9,672 bases of DNA, taken from positions 1-9,672 of the forward strand of contig RFJM01000168.1 in assembly GCA_003694905.1 (NCBI GenBank). The letters run 5' to 3'. This document shows positions 1 to 5,814 of this stretch, piece by piece (within the stretch, counting starts at the first letter, position 1; each line of letters opens with the position of its first letter). Below the pieces are notes generated by a model. That model saw only the letters and a list, made by a program, of their open reading frames with translations, ran no database searches and was not told where the DNA came from. Source of the DNA: Caldilineae bacterium (lineage in GTDB: Bacteria; Chloroflexota; Anaerolineae; J102). The position numbers and the translations under genes are program-made.

Positions 1-1
1 C

Positions 2-199
2 CTCACCCCAGCCGGGCATCTGAGCGAATGGTCGGAGGCGGACTTCATCCGGGCTATGCGCACGGGCGTGGAGCCCGGTGGCGAACGGCTCAGCCAGGTG
101 ATGCCCTTTCAGTCCATCAGCGCGATGACCGATGAGGAACTCAAGGCGGTCTGGCTGTTCCTGCAGTCGTTGCCGCCGGTCGAGACGGGGTCCAACTAG
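2..199 (+). CDS. c-type cytochrome, C-terminal fragment
   Basis: This is an open frame running in from the left edge and ending at TAG 197-199, giving 65 residues. The visible peptide contains LTPAGHLSEWSEADFIRA, then TGVEPGG, VMPF, MTDEEL and WLFLQSLPPV. This is the usual C-terminal half of a class I cytochrome c domain: a helix, a loop carrying the axial methionine (Met34 of the fragment, codon 101-103, in VMPF), and a final helix ending in a short 'LxSLPPV' tail. The CxxCH heme-attachment motif must lie upstream of the window, so heme binding is inferred from the family rather than seen. Such proteins are exported electron carriers or subunits of larger oxidoreductases. The next gene starts 31 bases later with a strong ribosome binding site, so the two are probably co-transcribed. 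Whether this is a small cytochrome or the end of a multi-domain protein cannot be told from here. Confidence 0.82.
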   Translation, partial: LTPAGHLSEWSEADFIRAMRTGVEPGGERLSQVMPFQSISAMTDEELKAVWLFLQSLPPVETGSN

Positions 200-218
200 A
201 CGTTGCCAGCTTTCACCC

Positions 219-225
219 AAGGAGG
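219..225 (+). promoter_or_regulatory. Ribosome binding site AAGGAGG fixing the start at 231
   Basis: AAGGAGG is a near-perfect Shine-Dalgarno sequence five bases before ATG 231. It rules out the longer reading from 132, whose extra N-terminal part is arginine/cysteine-rich and overlaps the cytochrome gene. Confidence 0.85.
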
Positions 226-230
226 TTCTC

Positions 231-725
231 ATGGATTTCATCACCACTCTACGCTTCATCCACATCTTCCTGGCCATCTTCTGGGTGGGAACGACCTTCT
301 TCCTGACCCTTTTCCTGGAGCCGACCATCGAGCGGGCCGGTCAGGCCGGAGGTCAGGTGATGCAGACTTTGATCACCAGCACCCGCTTTTCCCCGACCAT
401 CGCCCTCTCCGGTTGGGGGACCATCCTGGCCGGACTGCTGCTGTTCTGGCGGCTGCACGGCTTTGACGTGGCGGAGATGTTCGGCCCCCATCTGCCCCTG
501 ACCCTGGGTGCCACCGCCGGCATCCTCTCCGGCTTCGTCGGCACCTTTATGCAGGGGCGCTCGGCGGGCAAGCTCAAGATGCTGGCGCAGGAGATGGCCG
601 CCCAGGGTGGCCCGCCCACCCCGGAACAGATGGCGACCGTCCATCGGCTCCAGGCCACCGTGAGCAAAGGGAGTCGCATCTCCGCCGTGCTCATGGTCAT
701 CGCCGTCATCGGTATGGTTGTGTAG
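231..725 (+). CDS. Four-helix membrane protein, DUF2269/CopD-like
   Basis: This encodes a 164-residue integral membrane protein. The start at 231 is set by the AAGGAGG site at 219-225. Hydrophobic segments lie at about residues 5-29, 54-74, 86-108 and 148-164. A charged cytoplasmic or periplasmic stretch rich in Gln, Pro and Met sits between the third and fourth. The first helix has the pattern RFIHIFLAIFWVGTTFF. An early histidine followed by a WVG motif is typical of the CopD/DUF2269/DUF4149 group of small membrane proteins, some of which are thought to bind heme or copper; His11 is the candidate ligand. The gene follows a cytochrome c gene by 31 bases, which fits a role near respiratory electron transfer or metal handling, but that is inference. 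The family assignment rests on pattern only; the membrane topology is secure. Confidence 0.72.
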   Translation: MDFITTLRFIHIFLAIFWVGTTFFLTLFLEPTIERAGQAGGQVMQTLITSTRFSPTIALSGWGTILAGLLLFWRLHGFDVAEMFGPHLPLTLGATAGILSGFVGTFMQGRSAGKLKMLAQEMAAQGGPPTPEQMATVHRLQATVSKGSRISAVLMVIAVIGMVV

Positions 726-773
726 TATAGACGATTCTCCGCGAGCCGCACGCTTTGCACGGGAGTTCCTCAC

Positions 774-1412
774 ATGAGAGTTCGGACTGCATCTTCAGAC
801 GATACCGGCCGCTTTATCCGCTCCAGCGCCATCGCGGGGGTCGTCGCCGTGCTGGTTTTCACCGTCGCCCATCAGATCTTCATCAACAACATCTGGTTCT
901 CGTTCCCCATCATGGCGGCAGCGGGTGCGGTGTGCGGCCTGTGCCTAGGCTGGAGCTACCGGCTGCTCTTCGAGCGACCGTCGGCCAAGAGTTGGTTGAG
1001 CTACAACCTGTTCTACGATGCGCTGTTCCTGCTGCTCGCCGTTGCGTCGGTGCTGCTCTTTGAACCGGTGATCACGATGGAAGCCCTGCTCGCCGGTGGC
1101 CCCCCACCCTCAGAGCTGACAGTCCAGGCCCTGCCCCTCACCGCTCTCTTCACCGTGCTTGCGGCCGGTATCGGCGGCCTGATCTTCGGTGGACGCCGCT
1201 GGATGCAATTCGGCGCTCTCCTGCTCACCAGCATACTGCTCATGGCCTTGCTGGGCATGAACGTCTCCATCATCGGCCTGGTTGCCATACCCCGCGAGGG
1301 CTGGTACGTGGTCGCCGAGTTCTTCGGCTACATTCTGCTCCTGAACGCGGTCTACGCGGCAACGGTTACAATGCTCGAAAGCAAGAGCTTCCGTGGATCC
1401 AAGTTTGCGTAG
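774..1412 (+). CDS. Six-helix membrane protein of unknown function
   Basis: This encodes a 212-residue protein that I do not recognise as a named family. The ATG is preceded by GGGAG at 761-765, with eight bases between. Hydrophobic segments are visible at about residues 17-35, 43-63, 80-98, 120-139, 145-171 and 178-200. The N-terminus (MRVRTASSDDTGRFIR) is short and positively charged with no cleavage site, so it probably stays inside. There are no obvious catalytic or metal-binding motifs. Glycine pairs in helix 2 (GAVCGLCLGW) and helix 4 (AAGIGGLIFGG) suggest tight helix packing. The gene begins 48 bases after the DUF2269-like gene with no terminator between, so it likely belongs to the same operon as that gene and the cytochrome. 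A strong stem-loop follows its stop codon directly. Membrane location is well supported; function is unknown. Confidence 0.75.
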   Translation: MRVRTASSDDTGRFIRSSAIAGVVAVLVFTVAHQIFINNIWFSFPIMAAAGAVCGLCLGWSYRLLFERPSAKSWLSYNLFYDALFLLLAVASVLLFEPVITMEALLAGGPPPSELTVQALPLTALFTVLAAGIGGLIFGGRRWMQFGALLLTSILLMALLGMNVSIIGLVAIPREGWYVVAEFFGYILLLNAVYAATVTMLESKSFRGSKFA

Positions 1413-1454
1413 GGCGACATCCCCATATCGCCCACGGGCGCATGGGGATGCGCC
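1413..1454 (+). terminator. Strong stem-loop after the membrane protein operon
   Basis: The arms CATCCCCAT (1418-1426) and ATGGGGATG (1442-1450) are perfect inverses. Beyond them GGCG (1413-1416) pairs with CGCC (1451-1454), leaving A1417 bulged. Inside, CGCCC (1429-1433) faces GGGCG (1436-1440). The structure begins at the first base after the TAG. There is no T-run after it, only ATTTGGG further on, so it is either a U-less terminator or an mRNA-stabilising or processing hairpin between the upstream operon and the BNR gene. Confidence 0.6.
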
Positions 1455-1489
1455 GGCTCATTTGGGTCTACCGAGCCTCTCAACGGAAT

Positions 1490-1495
1490 AGAGGA
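1490..1495 (+). promoter_or_regulatory. Ribosome binding site of the BNR-repeat gene
   Basis: AGAGGA lies seven bases before ATG 1503 and supports this start. The core AGAGG is the inverse of CCTCT at 1476-1480, so it could be held in a weak 5-bp hairpin with a nine-base loop. Confidence 0.6.
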
Positions 1496-1502
1496 TTCGC
1501 TT

Positions 1503-2516
1503 ATGACCCACATCTTTCTCAACGCCCACAGCAACGGCATTACCCGCGCCGAGCGCACCTCCAGCGGGGAATGGCGGGTGACCCACCACGCCATCGGGCA
1601 TCGGGTAGCGTGCCTGGCCGCCGATCCGTTCCATCCCGCCCGCGTGTACGCAGGAACCTCAAAGGGCATCCTCCGTTCTGACGACCACGGCCTCACCTGG
1701 CGGCTCCTTGGGATGGAAAGGCACATCGTCAAGTCTCTGGCCGTCAGCCCGCACGATCCAGGGGTGCTCTACGCGGGGACGAAGCCCCCGGCCGTCTTCA
1801 AGAGCGAGGACGGCGGTGCCCACTGGATGGAGTTGGAGGCTTTCCAGCGCATCCGCGGCCGGCGGTTCTGGCGTTCTCCGGCCGAACCACCCGATTGGCG
1901 GGCCTATGTGATGGCCATCGCCCTCTCACCCACCGATCCGAAGGTGGTGGTGGCCGGGATCGAGTTTGGGGCGGTGGTGCGCAGCGAGGATGGCGGTCGC
2001 ACCTGGTCCAATCACCGCAAGGGGGCGATCCGGGACTGCCATTCGCTGACCTTCCACGCCAAGAACGGCGACTGGGTGTACGAGGCGGGCGGCCGCGGGG
2101 CTGCGGTATCGCAAGACGGCGGCCGCACCTGGGAGCAGCCGCGCGAGGGCCTGGACCGGCGCTACGGCTGGGCCTGCGCGGCCGATCCAGAGCGGCCTGA
2201 GATCTGGTACATCTCGGCCGGGCCCATCGGCTGGAAGGGTGTTCCCCAGGCCCACGTGGACGGTGCAGCCAACAGCTACATCTTCCGCAAGGCCGGCGGC
2301 GCAGCCTGGGAGAAGCTGGGAGGCGGCCTGCCCCAACCGATGCCCTATCTGGCCTACGCGCTCCTCACCGACCCCGGCTCGCCGGGGCATGTGTACGCCG
2401 GGCTGGCCAATGGGCAGGTCTGGCATTCCACCGACTACGGCGACTCGTGGCAATGCCTGCCTTTCAACCTGGGGCGCATCTGGCGTATGACCCTCATGAA
2501 GTCGCCTCGGAGGTAG
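1503..2516 (+). CDS. BNR/YVTN-repeat beta-propeller protein (sialidase-like fold)
   Basis: This 337-residue protein is built of repeated Asp-box (BNR) motifs of the form S-x-D-x-G-x-T-W. They occur at residues 59-66 (SDDHGLTW), 101-108 (SEDGGAHW), 161-168 (SEDGGRTW), 203-210 (SQDGGRTW) and 309-316 (STDYGDSW), with a worn copy near 263-269 (KAGGAAW). Between them are strand patterns such as VYAGTSKGIL, VLYAGTKPPAVFK and HVYAGLANGQVW, as in the 'WD40/YVTN/BNR-like repeat' and Vps10/sortilin propeller families. These proteins fold as beta-propellers. Asp boxes stabilise blades and are not catalytic, and I see no arginine triad that would argue for a real sialidase. There is no signal peptide or membrane segment, so it looks cytoplasmic. 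It is set apart from the genes before it by a stem-loop and from the kinase by a promoter, so it may be its own unit. The fold is secure; the ligand or function is unknown. Confidence 0.82.
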   Translation: MTHIFLNAHSNGITRAERTSSGEWRVTHHAIGHRVACLAADPFHPARVYAGTSKGILRSDDHGLTWRLLGMERHIVKSLAVSPHDPGVLYAGTKPPAVFKSEDGGAHWMELEAFQRIRGRRFWRSPAEPPDWRAYVMAIALSPTDPKVVVAGIEFGAVVRSEDGGRTWSNHRKGAIRDCHSLTFHAKNGDWVYEAGGRGAAVSQDGGRTWEQPREGLDRRYGWACAADPERPEIWYISAGPIGWKGVPQAHVDGAANSYIFRKAGGAAWEKLGGGLPQPMPYLAYALLTDPGSPGHVYAGLANGQVWHSTDYGDSWQCLPFNLGRIWRMTLMKSPRR

Positions 2517-2568
2517 GAGAGGGCAGTGGTACCTGTTCGGATGCTAACCATCAATCATTGAGAGGAAT

Positions 2569-2589
2569 GGCAGATGTCCTGTATCTGCC
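2569..2589 (+). other. Inverted repeat after the BNR gene (possible terminator)
   Basis: GGCAGAT (2569-2575) and ATCTGCC (2583-2589) are perfect 7-bp inverses around a seven-base loop, 53 bases after the BNR stop codon. No T-run follows. A second, weaker pair, TGCGTT (2620-2625) and AACGCA (2637-2642), lies further along the same 205-base gap. Either could end or process the BNR transcript. The rest of the gap before the kinase promoter shows nothing recognisable. Confidence 0.35.
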
Positions 2590-2686
2590 CACCGTCTGGC
2601 GGTGATAGCCTCCCCATCCTGCGTTGGTGGGGGTGTAACGCACCTTCCTGCCCCTAAGATGTGGGCAATCACCAGGAAAGAGCCCC

Positions 2687-2715
2687 TGGTCAAATCGGAC
2701 CAAATCGGTTATAAT
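2687..2715 (+). promoter_or_regulatory. Sigma-70-type promoter for the two-component operon
   Basis: A perfect -10 hexamer TATAAT (2710-2715) stands 17 bases after a -35-like TGGTCA (2687-2692, four of six matches to TTGACA). It lies in an AT-rich island of an otherwise GC-rich region. The expected transcription start, six to seven bases after the -10, falls at or near A2722, the first base of the kinase's ATGATG. The mRNA would then have no leader. Confidence 0.72.
2691..2708 (+). repeat. Tandem CAAATCGG repeat inside the promoter spacer
   Basis: CAAATCGG occurs at 2691-2698 and again at 2701-2708, a period of ten bases (one helical turn). It fills the space between the -35 and -10 of the kinase promoter. 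Overlapping it is an inverted pair, GGTC (2688-2691) and GACC (2698-2701). The position suits a regulator binding site, possibly for the response regulator encoded downstream, but no binding protein is known from the sequence. Confidence 0.45.
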
Positions 2716-2721
2716 TTGTTT

Positions 2722-4839
2722 ATGATGACCCCCCAGATGCAGCGGACGGCTCAAACAGTTCAGGGGGAACGGTCGGGGATGGCAATCCCTCCCCCGGTTG
2801 CCGGAAGGAAGGTCGGCGCCTATGCTCCTGCATGGGCGCCGATCTTCTTCGGCATCGTCGTACTGCTCATCGCCCTGGTCGGACTGACCCTGCTCTTCCT
2901 CAACCGCGCGGCCCCCAAGTCCGACCGCTGGGGATTCTGGGGCTTCCAGTCGCTGATGGCCGTTTTGGGGAGCTCGACCGGCATGCTCATCACCCGTCGC
3001 TACCCCCGCCACCCCATCGGCTGGATGTTGTTGGTGATGGGGCTGCTCGCCGCCTTAACAGGATTCAGCGAGGAGTTCGCCATCTACGCAGCTCACGCCA
3101 GGCCCCATTGGGTCCCTGCCAGCATCATCGTCGCCGGACTTTTCAACTGGATGTGGGCGCCTTCCTACGCCCTGTCGGCCATCTACATCCCTCTGTTGTT
3201 TCCCACGGGCCGCTTCCTCTCCCCCCGTTGGCGCATCGTGGCCTGGCTTGGCACAGCCTGGATGGTCCTGAACTCCGCCTGGATGATTCTCCTGCCCGGC
3301 CCGTTGCCCAACAACGGAGACGTCATCAATCCCTTCGGCATAGAAGCCTGGAATGGGACCCTCATCACCGCTCTTGACCCTCGGGTGGTCACGCCGATGG
3401 CGGGTATGTTCCTCATGCTCACCGCGGCCGCATCCCTGGTCATACGCTACCGGCGCTCTCAAGACCCGGTCACGCAACAGCAACTCAAATGGTTCGCCTA
3501 CGCTGCGGTGATGATGTCCTTTGCAGGCATAGTGGGACAGCTATCCGGCCCTGTCGCCAATGTCCTGCTCTTCCTCATGGCAGCATCTATGCCGGTTTCC
3601 ATCGCCATCGCCATCCTGCGCTACCGGCTCTACGACATTGACCTGCTGATCAACCGCACCTTGGTCTACGGTGTGCTCACCGTGCTGGTGGTGGGCCTCT
3701 ACGCCCTGGCGGTGGGCGCGGCCGGGGCGCTGGTCCAGACCCAGGGCAATTGGGCCGCAGCCCTTCTCGCCACCGCGCTGGTGGCTGTTCTCTTCCACCC
3801 ATTGCACATCCGCTTGCAGCGTGGGGTGAACCGTCTGCTCTACGGCGAGCGGGACGCACCGCTGGCCGTGCTTTCGCAACTGGGCCGGCGCATGGAGTCC
3901 GCCGTCTCGCCCGAAGCCATGCTGTCCGTCCTGACCGAAACGGTCGCCAAAGCTCTGAAGTTGCCCTACGTGGCCGTGGGCCTGCGCAGCGATGGGCAAC
4001 TGGCGATGGCCGCGGAGTACGGCAAGCCCACCACCGAGGTCCGTGCCTTCCCGCTCATCTACCGGGAGCAGGCTGTGGGCCAGTTGCTGGTGGCCCCGCG
4101 CCAGCCGGGGGATGCCTTCAACCAGACGGACATCGCCCTGCTGGAAAACGTCGCCCGCCAGGCCGGCGCGGTTGCCCATTCCGCTCAGCTCACCGCGGAC
4201 CTGCGTCGCTCCCGCCAGCGTCTGGTCAGCGCCCGCGAAGAGGAACGCCGTCGCCTGCGCCGTGACCTGCACGACGGCCTGGGTCCTCATCTGGCCAGCA
4301 TGACATTGACCATTGAGGTGGTGGTCCGGCTGATAGACAGCGCCCCCCAGGCCGCAGTAGCCATCTTGCAAAAACTCAAGCGCCAGTCCCAGAGTGCAGT
4401 CCAGGAAATCCGCCGCCTGGTGTACGAACTGCGCCCGCCGGCCCTGGATGACCTGGGCCTGACCGCGGCCCTGCGTGAAAGCGCGGCCCGTTACGCTCAG
4501 AGTGGCGTCCAATTCCTCGTGGACGCGCCCGATCCGATGCCCTCTCTGCCCGCGGCGGTGGAAGTGGCCGCCTTCCGTATCGCCCAGGAGGGGATGACCA
4601 ACGTGATGCGCCACGCTCACGCCAGCACCTGCCGCATCACCTTGACGCTGGAAAGGGAGTACCTCTGTGTGACTGTCGAAGATGATGGGCATGGTCTGCC
4701 CACGGACCTGCGTATGGGTGTGGGATTGCGCTCCATGCAAGAGCGGGTGGCCGAATTGGAGGGGCACTTCACCCTCAAGAACGACCCGCACGGTGGCACG
4801 GTCATTCGCGCCTGGCTTCCTCTGGTGGAACTGTCATGA
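2722..4839 (+). CDS. Membrane sensor histidine kinase, NarL family (GAF, HisKA_3, HATPase_c)
   Basis: This 705-residue protein autophosphorylates on histidine and passes the phosphate to a response regulator. The N-terminal half (about residues 40-358) holds roughly ten hydrophobic segments, then the family-typical stretch RYRLYDIDLLINRTLVYG near 300-317. A GAF-like domain covers about 385-490. The HisKA_3 dimerisation helix reads EEERRRLRRDLHDGLGP, with the phospho-acceptor His517. The ATPase domain shows an N-box at QEGMTNVMRHAHAS (Asn627), DDGHG at 654-658 and a glycine loop MGVGLRSM at 665-672. Start choice: ATG 2722 (with a second ATG at 2725) sits at the expected transcription start. 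A rival is ATG 2779, preceded by AGGGGG (2762-2767), giving 686 residues. A GTG at 2602 would read through the promoter and is unlikely. The stop codon overlaps the response regulator start (ATGA), so the two are translationally coupled. The signal sensed is unknown. Confidence 0.9.
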   Translation: MMTPQMQRTAQTVQGERSGMAIPPPVAGRKVGAYAPAWAPIFFGIVVLLIALVGLTLLFLNRAAPKSDRWGFWGFQSLMAVLGSSTGMLITRRYPRHPIGWMLLVMGLLAALTGFSEEFAIYAAHARPHWVPASIIVAGLFNWMWAPSYALSAIYIPLLFPTGRFLSPRWRIVAWLGTAWMVLNSAWMILLPGPLPNNGDVINPFGIEAWNGTLITALDPRVVTPMAGMFLMLTAAASLVIRYRRSQDPVTQQQLKWFAYAAVMMSFAGIVGQLSGPVANVLLFLMAASMPVSIAIAILRYRLYDIDLLINRTLVYGVLTVLVVGLYALAVGAAGALVQTQGNWAAALLATALVAVLFHPLHIRLQRGVNRLLYGERDAPLAVLSQLGRRMESAVSPEAMLSVLTETVAKALKLPYVAVGLRSDGQLAMAAEYGKPTTEVRAFPLIYREQAVGQLLVAPRQPGDAFNQTDIALLENVARQAGAVAHSAQLTADLRRSRQRLVSAREEERRRLRRDLHDGLGPHLASMTLTIEVVVRLIDSAPQAAVAILQKLKRQSQSAVQEIRRLVYELRPPALDDLGLTAALRESAARYAQSGVQFLVDAPDPMPSLPAAVEVAAFRIAQEGMTNVMRHAHASTCRITLTLEREYLCVTVEDDGHGLPTDLRMGVGLRSMQERVAELEGHFTLKNDPHGGTVIRAWLPLVELS

Positions 4840-5492
4840 CCCCAACCCGTCCAACCCGGATCCTCATCGCCGACGACCATCCCGTGTTCCGCTTTGGCCT
4901 GCGTACCCTGTTGCAAGGCGAGCCGGATATGGAGGTGGTGGGCGAGGCGACCACGGGCAGCGAAGCCGTGGACATGGCCGTGGAGCTCCGGCCTGATGTG
5001 GTGCTGATGGACCTGAACATGCCGGAGATCAACGGCATCGAGGCCACGCGCCGCATCCTGGCAGAGAACCCGGACATCGCGGTGCTGGTCATCACCATGT
5101 TTGACGACGACACCGTCTTTGCGGCTATGCGGGCGGGAGCCCGAGGGTATCTGCTGAAGGGGGCCGAAGGGGAAGAGACGCTGCGAGCCGTGCGGGCCGT
5201 GGCCCACGGCGAGGCCATCTTCAGCCCCACCATCGCCGACCGGATTATGCACTATTTCGCCCATACGCCGGCGCAGCCCTCCCTGGCCGCCTTCCCCGAA
5301 CTGACGGAGCGCGAGCGGGAGGTGCTGACCCTCATCGCCCAGGGCCTCACCAACCGGGCCATCGCCGAGCGTCTGGTGCTCAGCGAGAAGACGGTGCGCA
5401 ACCACGTCTCCAACATCTTCGGCAAACTTCAGGTGGCGGACCGGGCCGAGGCCATCATCCGGGCCAGAGACGCCGGGTTGGGGACCTCCTGA
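4836..5492 (+). CDS. Response regulator, NarL/FixJ type (REC + LuxR HTH)
   Basis: This 218-residue protein is the DNA-binding partner of the kinase just upstream, whose stop codon its start overlaps by four bases. The receiver domain (about 8-122) has all the key residues: acidic pair Asp13/Asp14, phospho-acceptor Asp59 in VVLMDLNMP, Thr87 in VITMFDD and Lys108 in YLLKG. A short linker leads to a LuxR-type helix-turn-helix at about 153-210, with LTEREREVLTLIAQGLTN and LSEKTVRNHVSNIF. Length and layout are normal for the NarL/LiaR/DegU group. Phosphorylation is expected to promote dimerisation and promoter binding. Its targets are not evident, but the tandem CAAATCGG repeat in the promoter of its own operon is a candidate autoregulatory site. 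No terminator follows the stop codon; the next promoter element starts 20 bases later. Confidence 0.95.
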   Translation: MTPTRPTRILIADDHPVFRFGLRTLLQGEPDMEVVGEATTGSEAVDMAVELRPDVVLMDLNMPEINGIEATRRILAENPDIAVLVITMFDDDTVFAAMRAGARGYLLKGAEGEETLRAVRAVAHGEAIFSPTIADRIMHYFAHTPAQPSLAAFPELTEREREVLTLIAQGLTNRAIAERLVLSEKTVRNHVSNIFGKLQVADRAEAIIRARDAGLGTS

Positions 5493-5511
5493 CCTCTGCC
5501 CCCTCTTGCCG

Positions 5512-5545
5512 TGGAACGGTCTGGGAACGCCCGGTGTGGTATAGT
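5512..5545 (+). promoter_or_regulatory. SARP-like operator/promoter, copy 1 (DUF1059 gene)
   Basis: Heptamers TGGAACG (5512-5518) and GGGAACG (5523-5529) are direct repeats with an 11-base period. They are followed by GGTGTGGTA (5533-5541) and a -10-like TATAGT (5540-5545). The place where a -35 should be (5517-5522, CGGTCT) is unlike TTGACA, as expected for an activator-dependent promoter. The same element recurs at 9205-9238 with 27 of 34 bases identical. Direct heptamers at 11-bp spacing just upstream of the -10 are the known operator form of SARP/AfsR regulators; assigning it to the BTAD gene nearby is inference. An ECF-sigma -35 (GGAAC) is the alternative reading. Confidence 0.7.
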
Positions 5546-5551
5546 GGGACA

Positions 5552-5579
5552 TCGGCAGGAGAACCGGACACACTGCCGA
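5552..5579 (+). other. Stem-loop at the predicted 5' end of the DUF1059 mRNA
   Basis: TCGGCAG (5552-5558) and CTGCCGA (5573-5579) are perfect 7-bp inverses around a 14-base loop. The first arm starts six to seven bases after the -10-like TATAGT, that is, at the expected transcription start. The transcript would begin with a hairpin, a known way to protect an mRNA 5' end. Confidence 0.45.
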
Positions 5580-5617
5580 CACGTCGTCTCTTCCAAACCC
5601 AAAGGTGTTCCCACACG

Positions 5618-5624
5618 AAAGGAG
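5618..5624 (+). promoter_or_regulatory. Ribosome binding site AAAGGAG of the DUF1059 gene
   Basis: AAAGGAG seven bases before ATG 5632 decides this start over a GTG at 5605 that would add nine residues and overlap the site. Confidence 0.8.
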
Positions 5625-5631
5625 TCACGAG

Positions 5632-5802
5632 ATGAAGGTTCTTCGCTGTAGAGACTTGGGGTTCGACTGTGACGGTGTCGTCGAGGCCGCTACCGAGGAA
5701 GAGCTGCTGCGCCAGGTCGCTGCCCACGCGGAGCAGGTGCATCAGGTGAAGGTCACCCCGGAGATCATCGCCGAAGTCAAGAAGCACATCCAGGAGACCT
5801 GA
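5632..5802 (+). CDS. DUF1059 small protein
   Basis: This 56-residue protein has the full pattern of the DUF1059 family: MKVLRCRDLGFDCDGVV, an acidic stretch ATEEELL, then AAHAEQVHQVK and a final helix TPEIIAEVKKHI. Two cysteines (Cys6, Cys13) and two histidines (His32, His37) stand where the family conserves them and could form a CCHH metal site; this is inferred, as the family has no assigned biochemical role. Length is normal for the family. There is no signal peptide or membrane segment, so it is probably cytoplasmic. The gene has its own promoter element (5512-5545) and a strong ribosome binding site, and is closed by a perfect 14-bp hairpin, so it forms a single-gene transcript. It shares its promoter type with the FAD oxidase gene 3.5 kb downstream, which suggests co-expression. 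Confidence 0.88.
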   Translation: MKVLRCRDLGFDCDGVVEAATEEELLRQVAAHAEQVHQVKVTPEIIAEVKKHIQET

Positions 5803-5814
5803 GACGTTCCGGTC

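Noticed and set aside
726..731. TATAGA as a -10 box for the six-helix membrane protein
   Set aside because: The matching -35 position (703-708) has only three of six matches and lies in the preceding gene; operon read-through explains expression better.
2569..2642. The two inverted repeats before the kinase promoter as a riboswitch or structured RNA
   Set aside because: The stems are short and separate, no known riboswitch core is visible, and the region lies upstream of the predicted transcription start of the kinase.
2602..2721. Upstream GTG start adding 40 residues to the kinase
   Set aside because: There is no ribosome binding site, the extra residues are unlike a membrane protein N-terminus, and the segment contains the promoter and its repeats.
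3541..4791. Minus-strand open frame (416 codons) opposite the histidine kinase
   Set aside because: Low-complexity shadow frame rich in His, Gln and Gly; the opposite strand encodes recognisable GAF, HisKA_3 and HATPase domains.
5805..5811. CGTTCCG, a minus-strand CGGAACG, as a third SARP-like site upstream of the BTAD gene
   Set aside because: It is a single heptamer with no partner 11 bases away and no GGTGTGGTA block, so chance is the simplest explanation.
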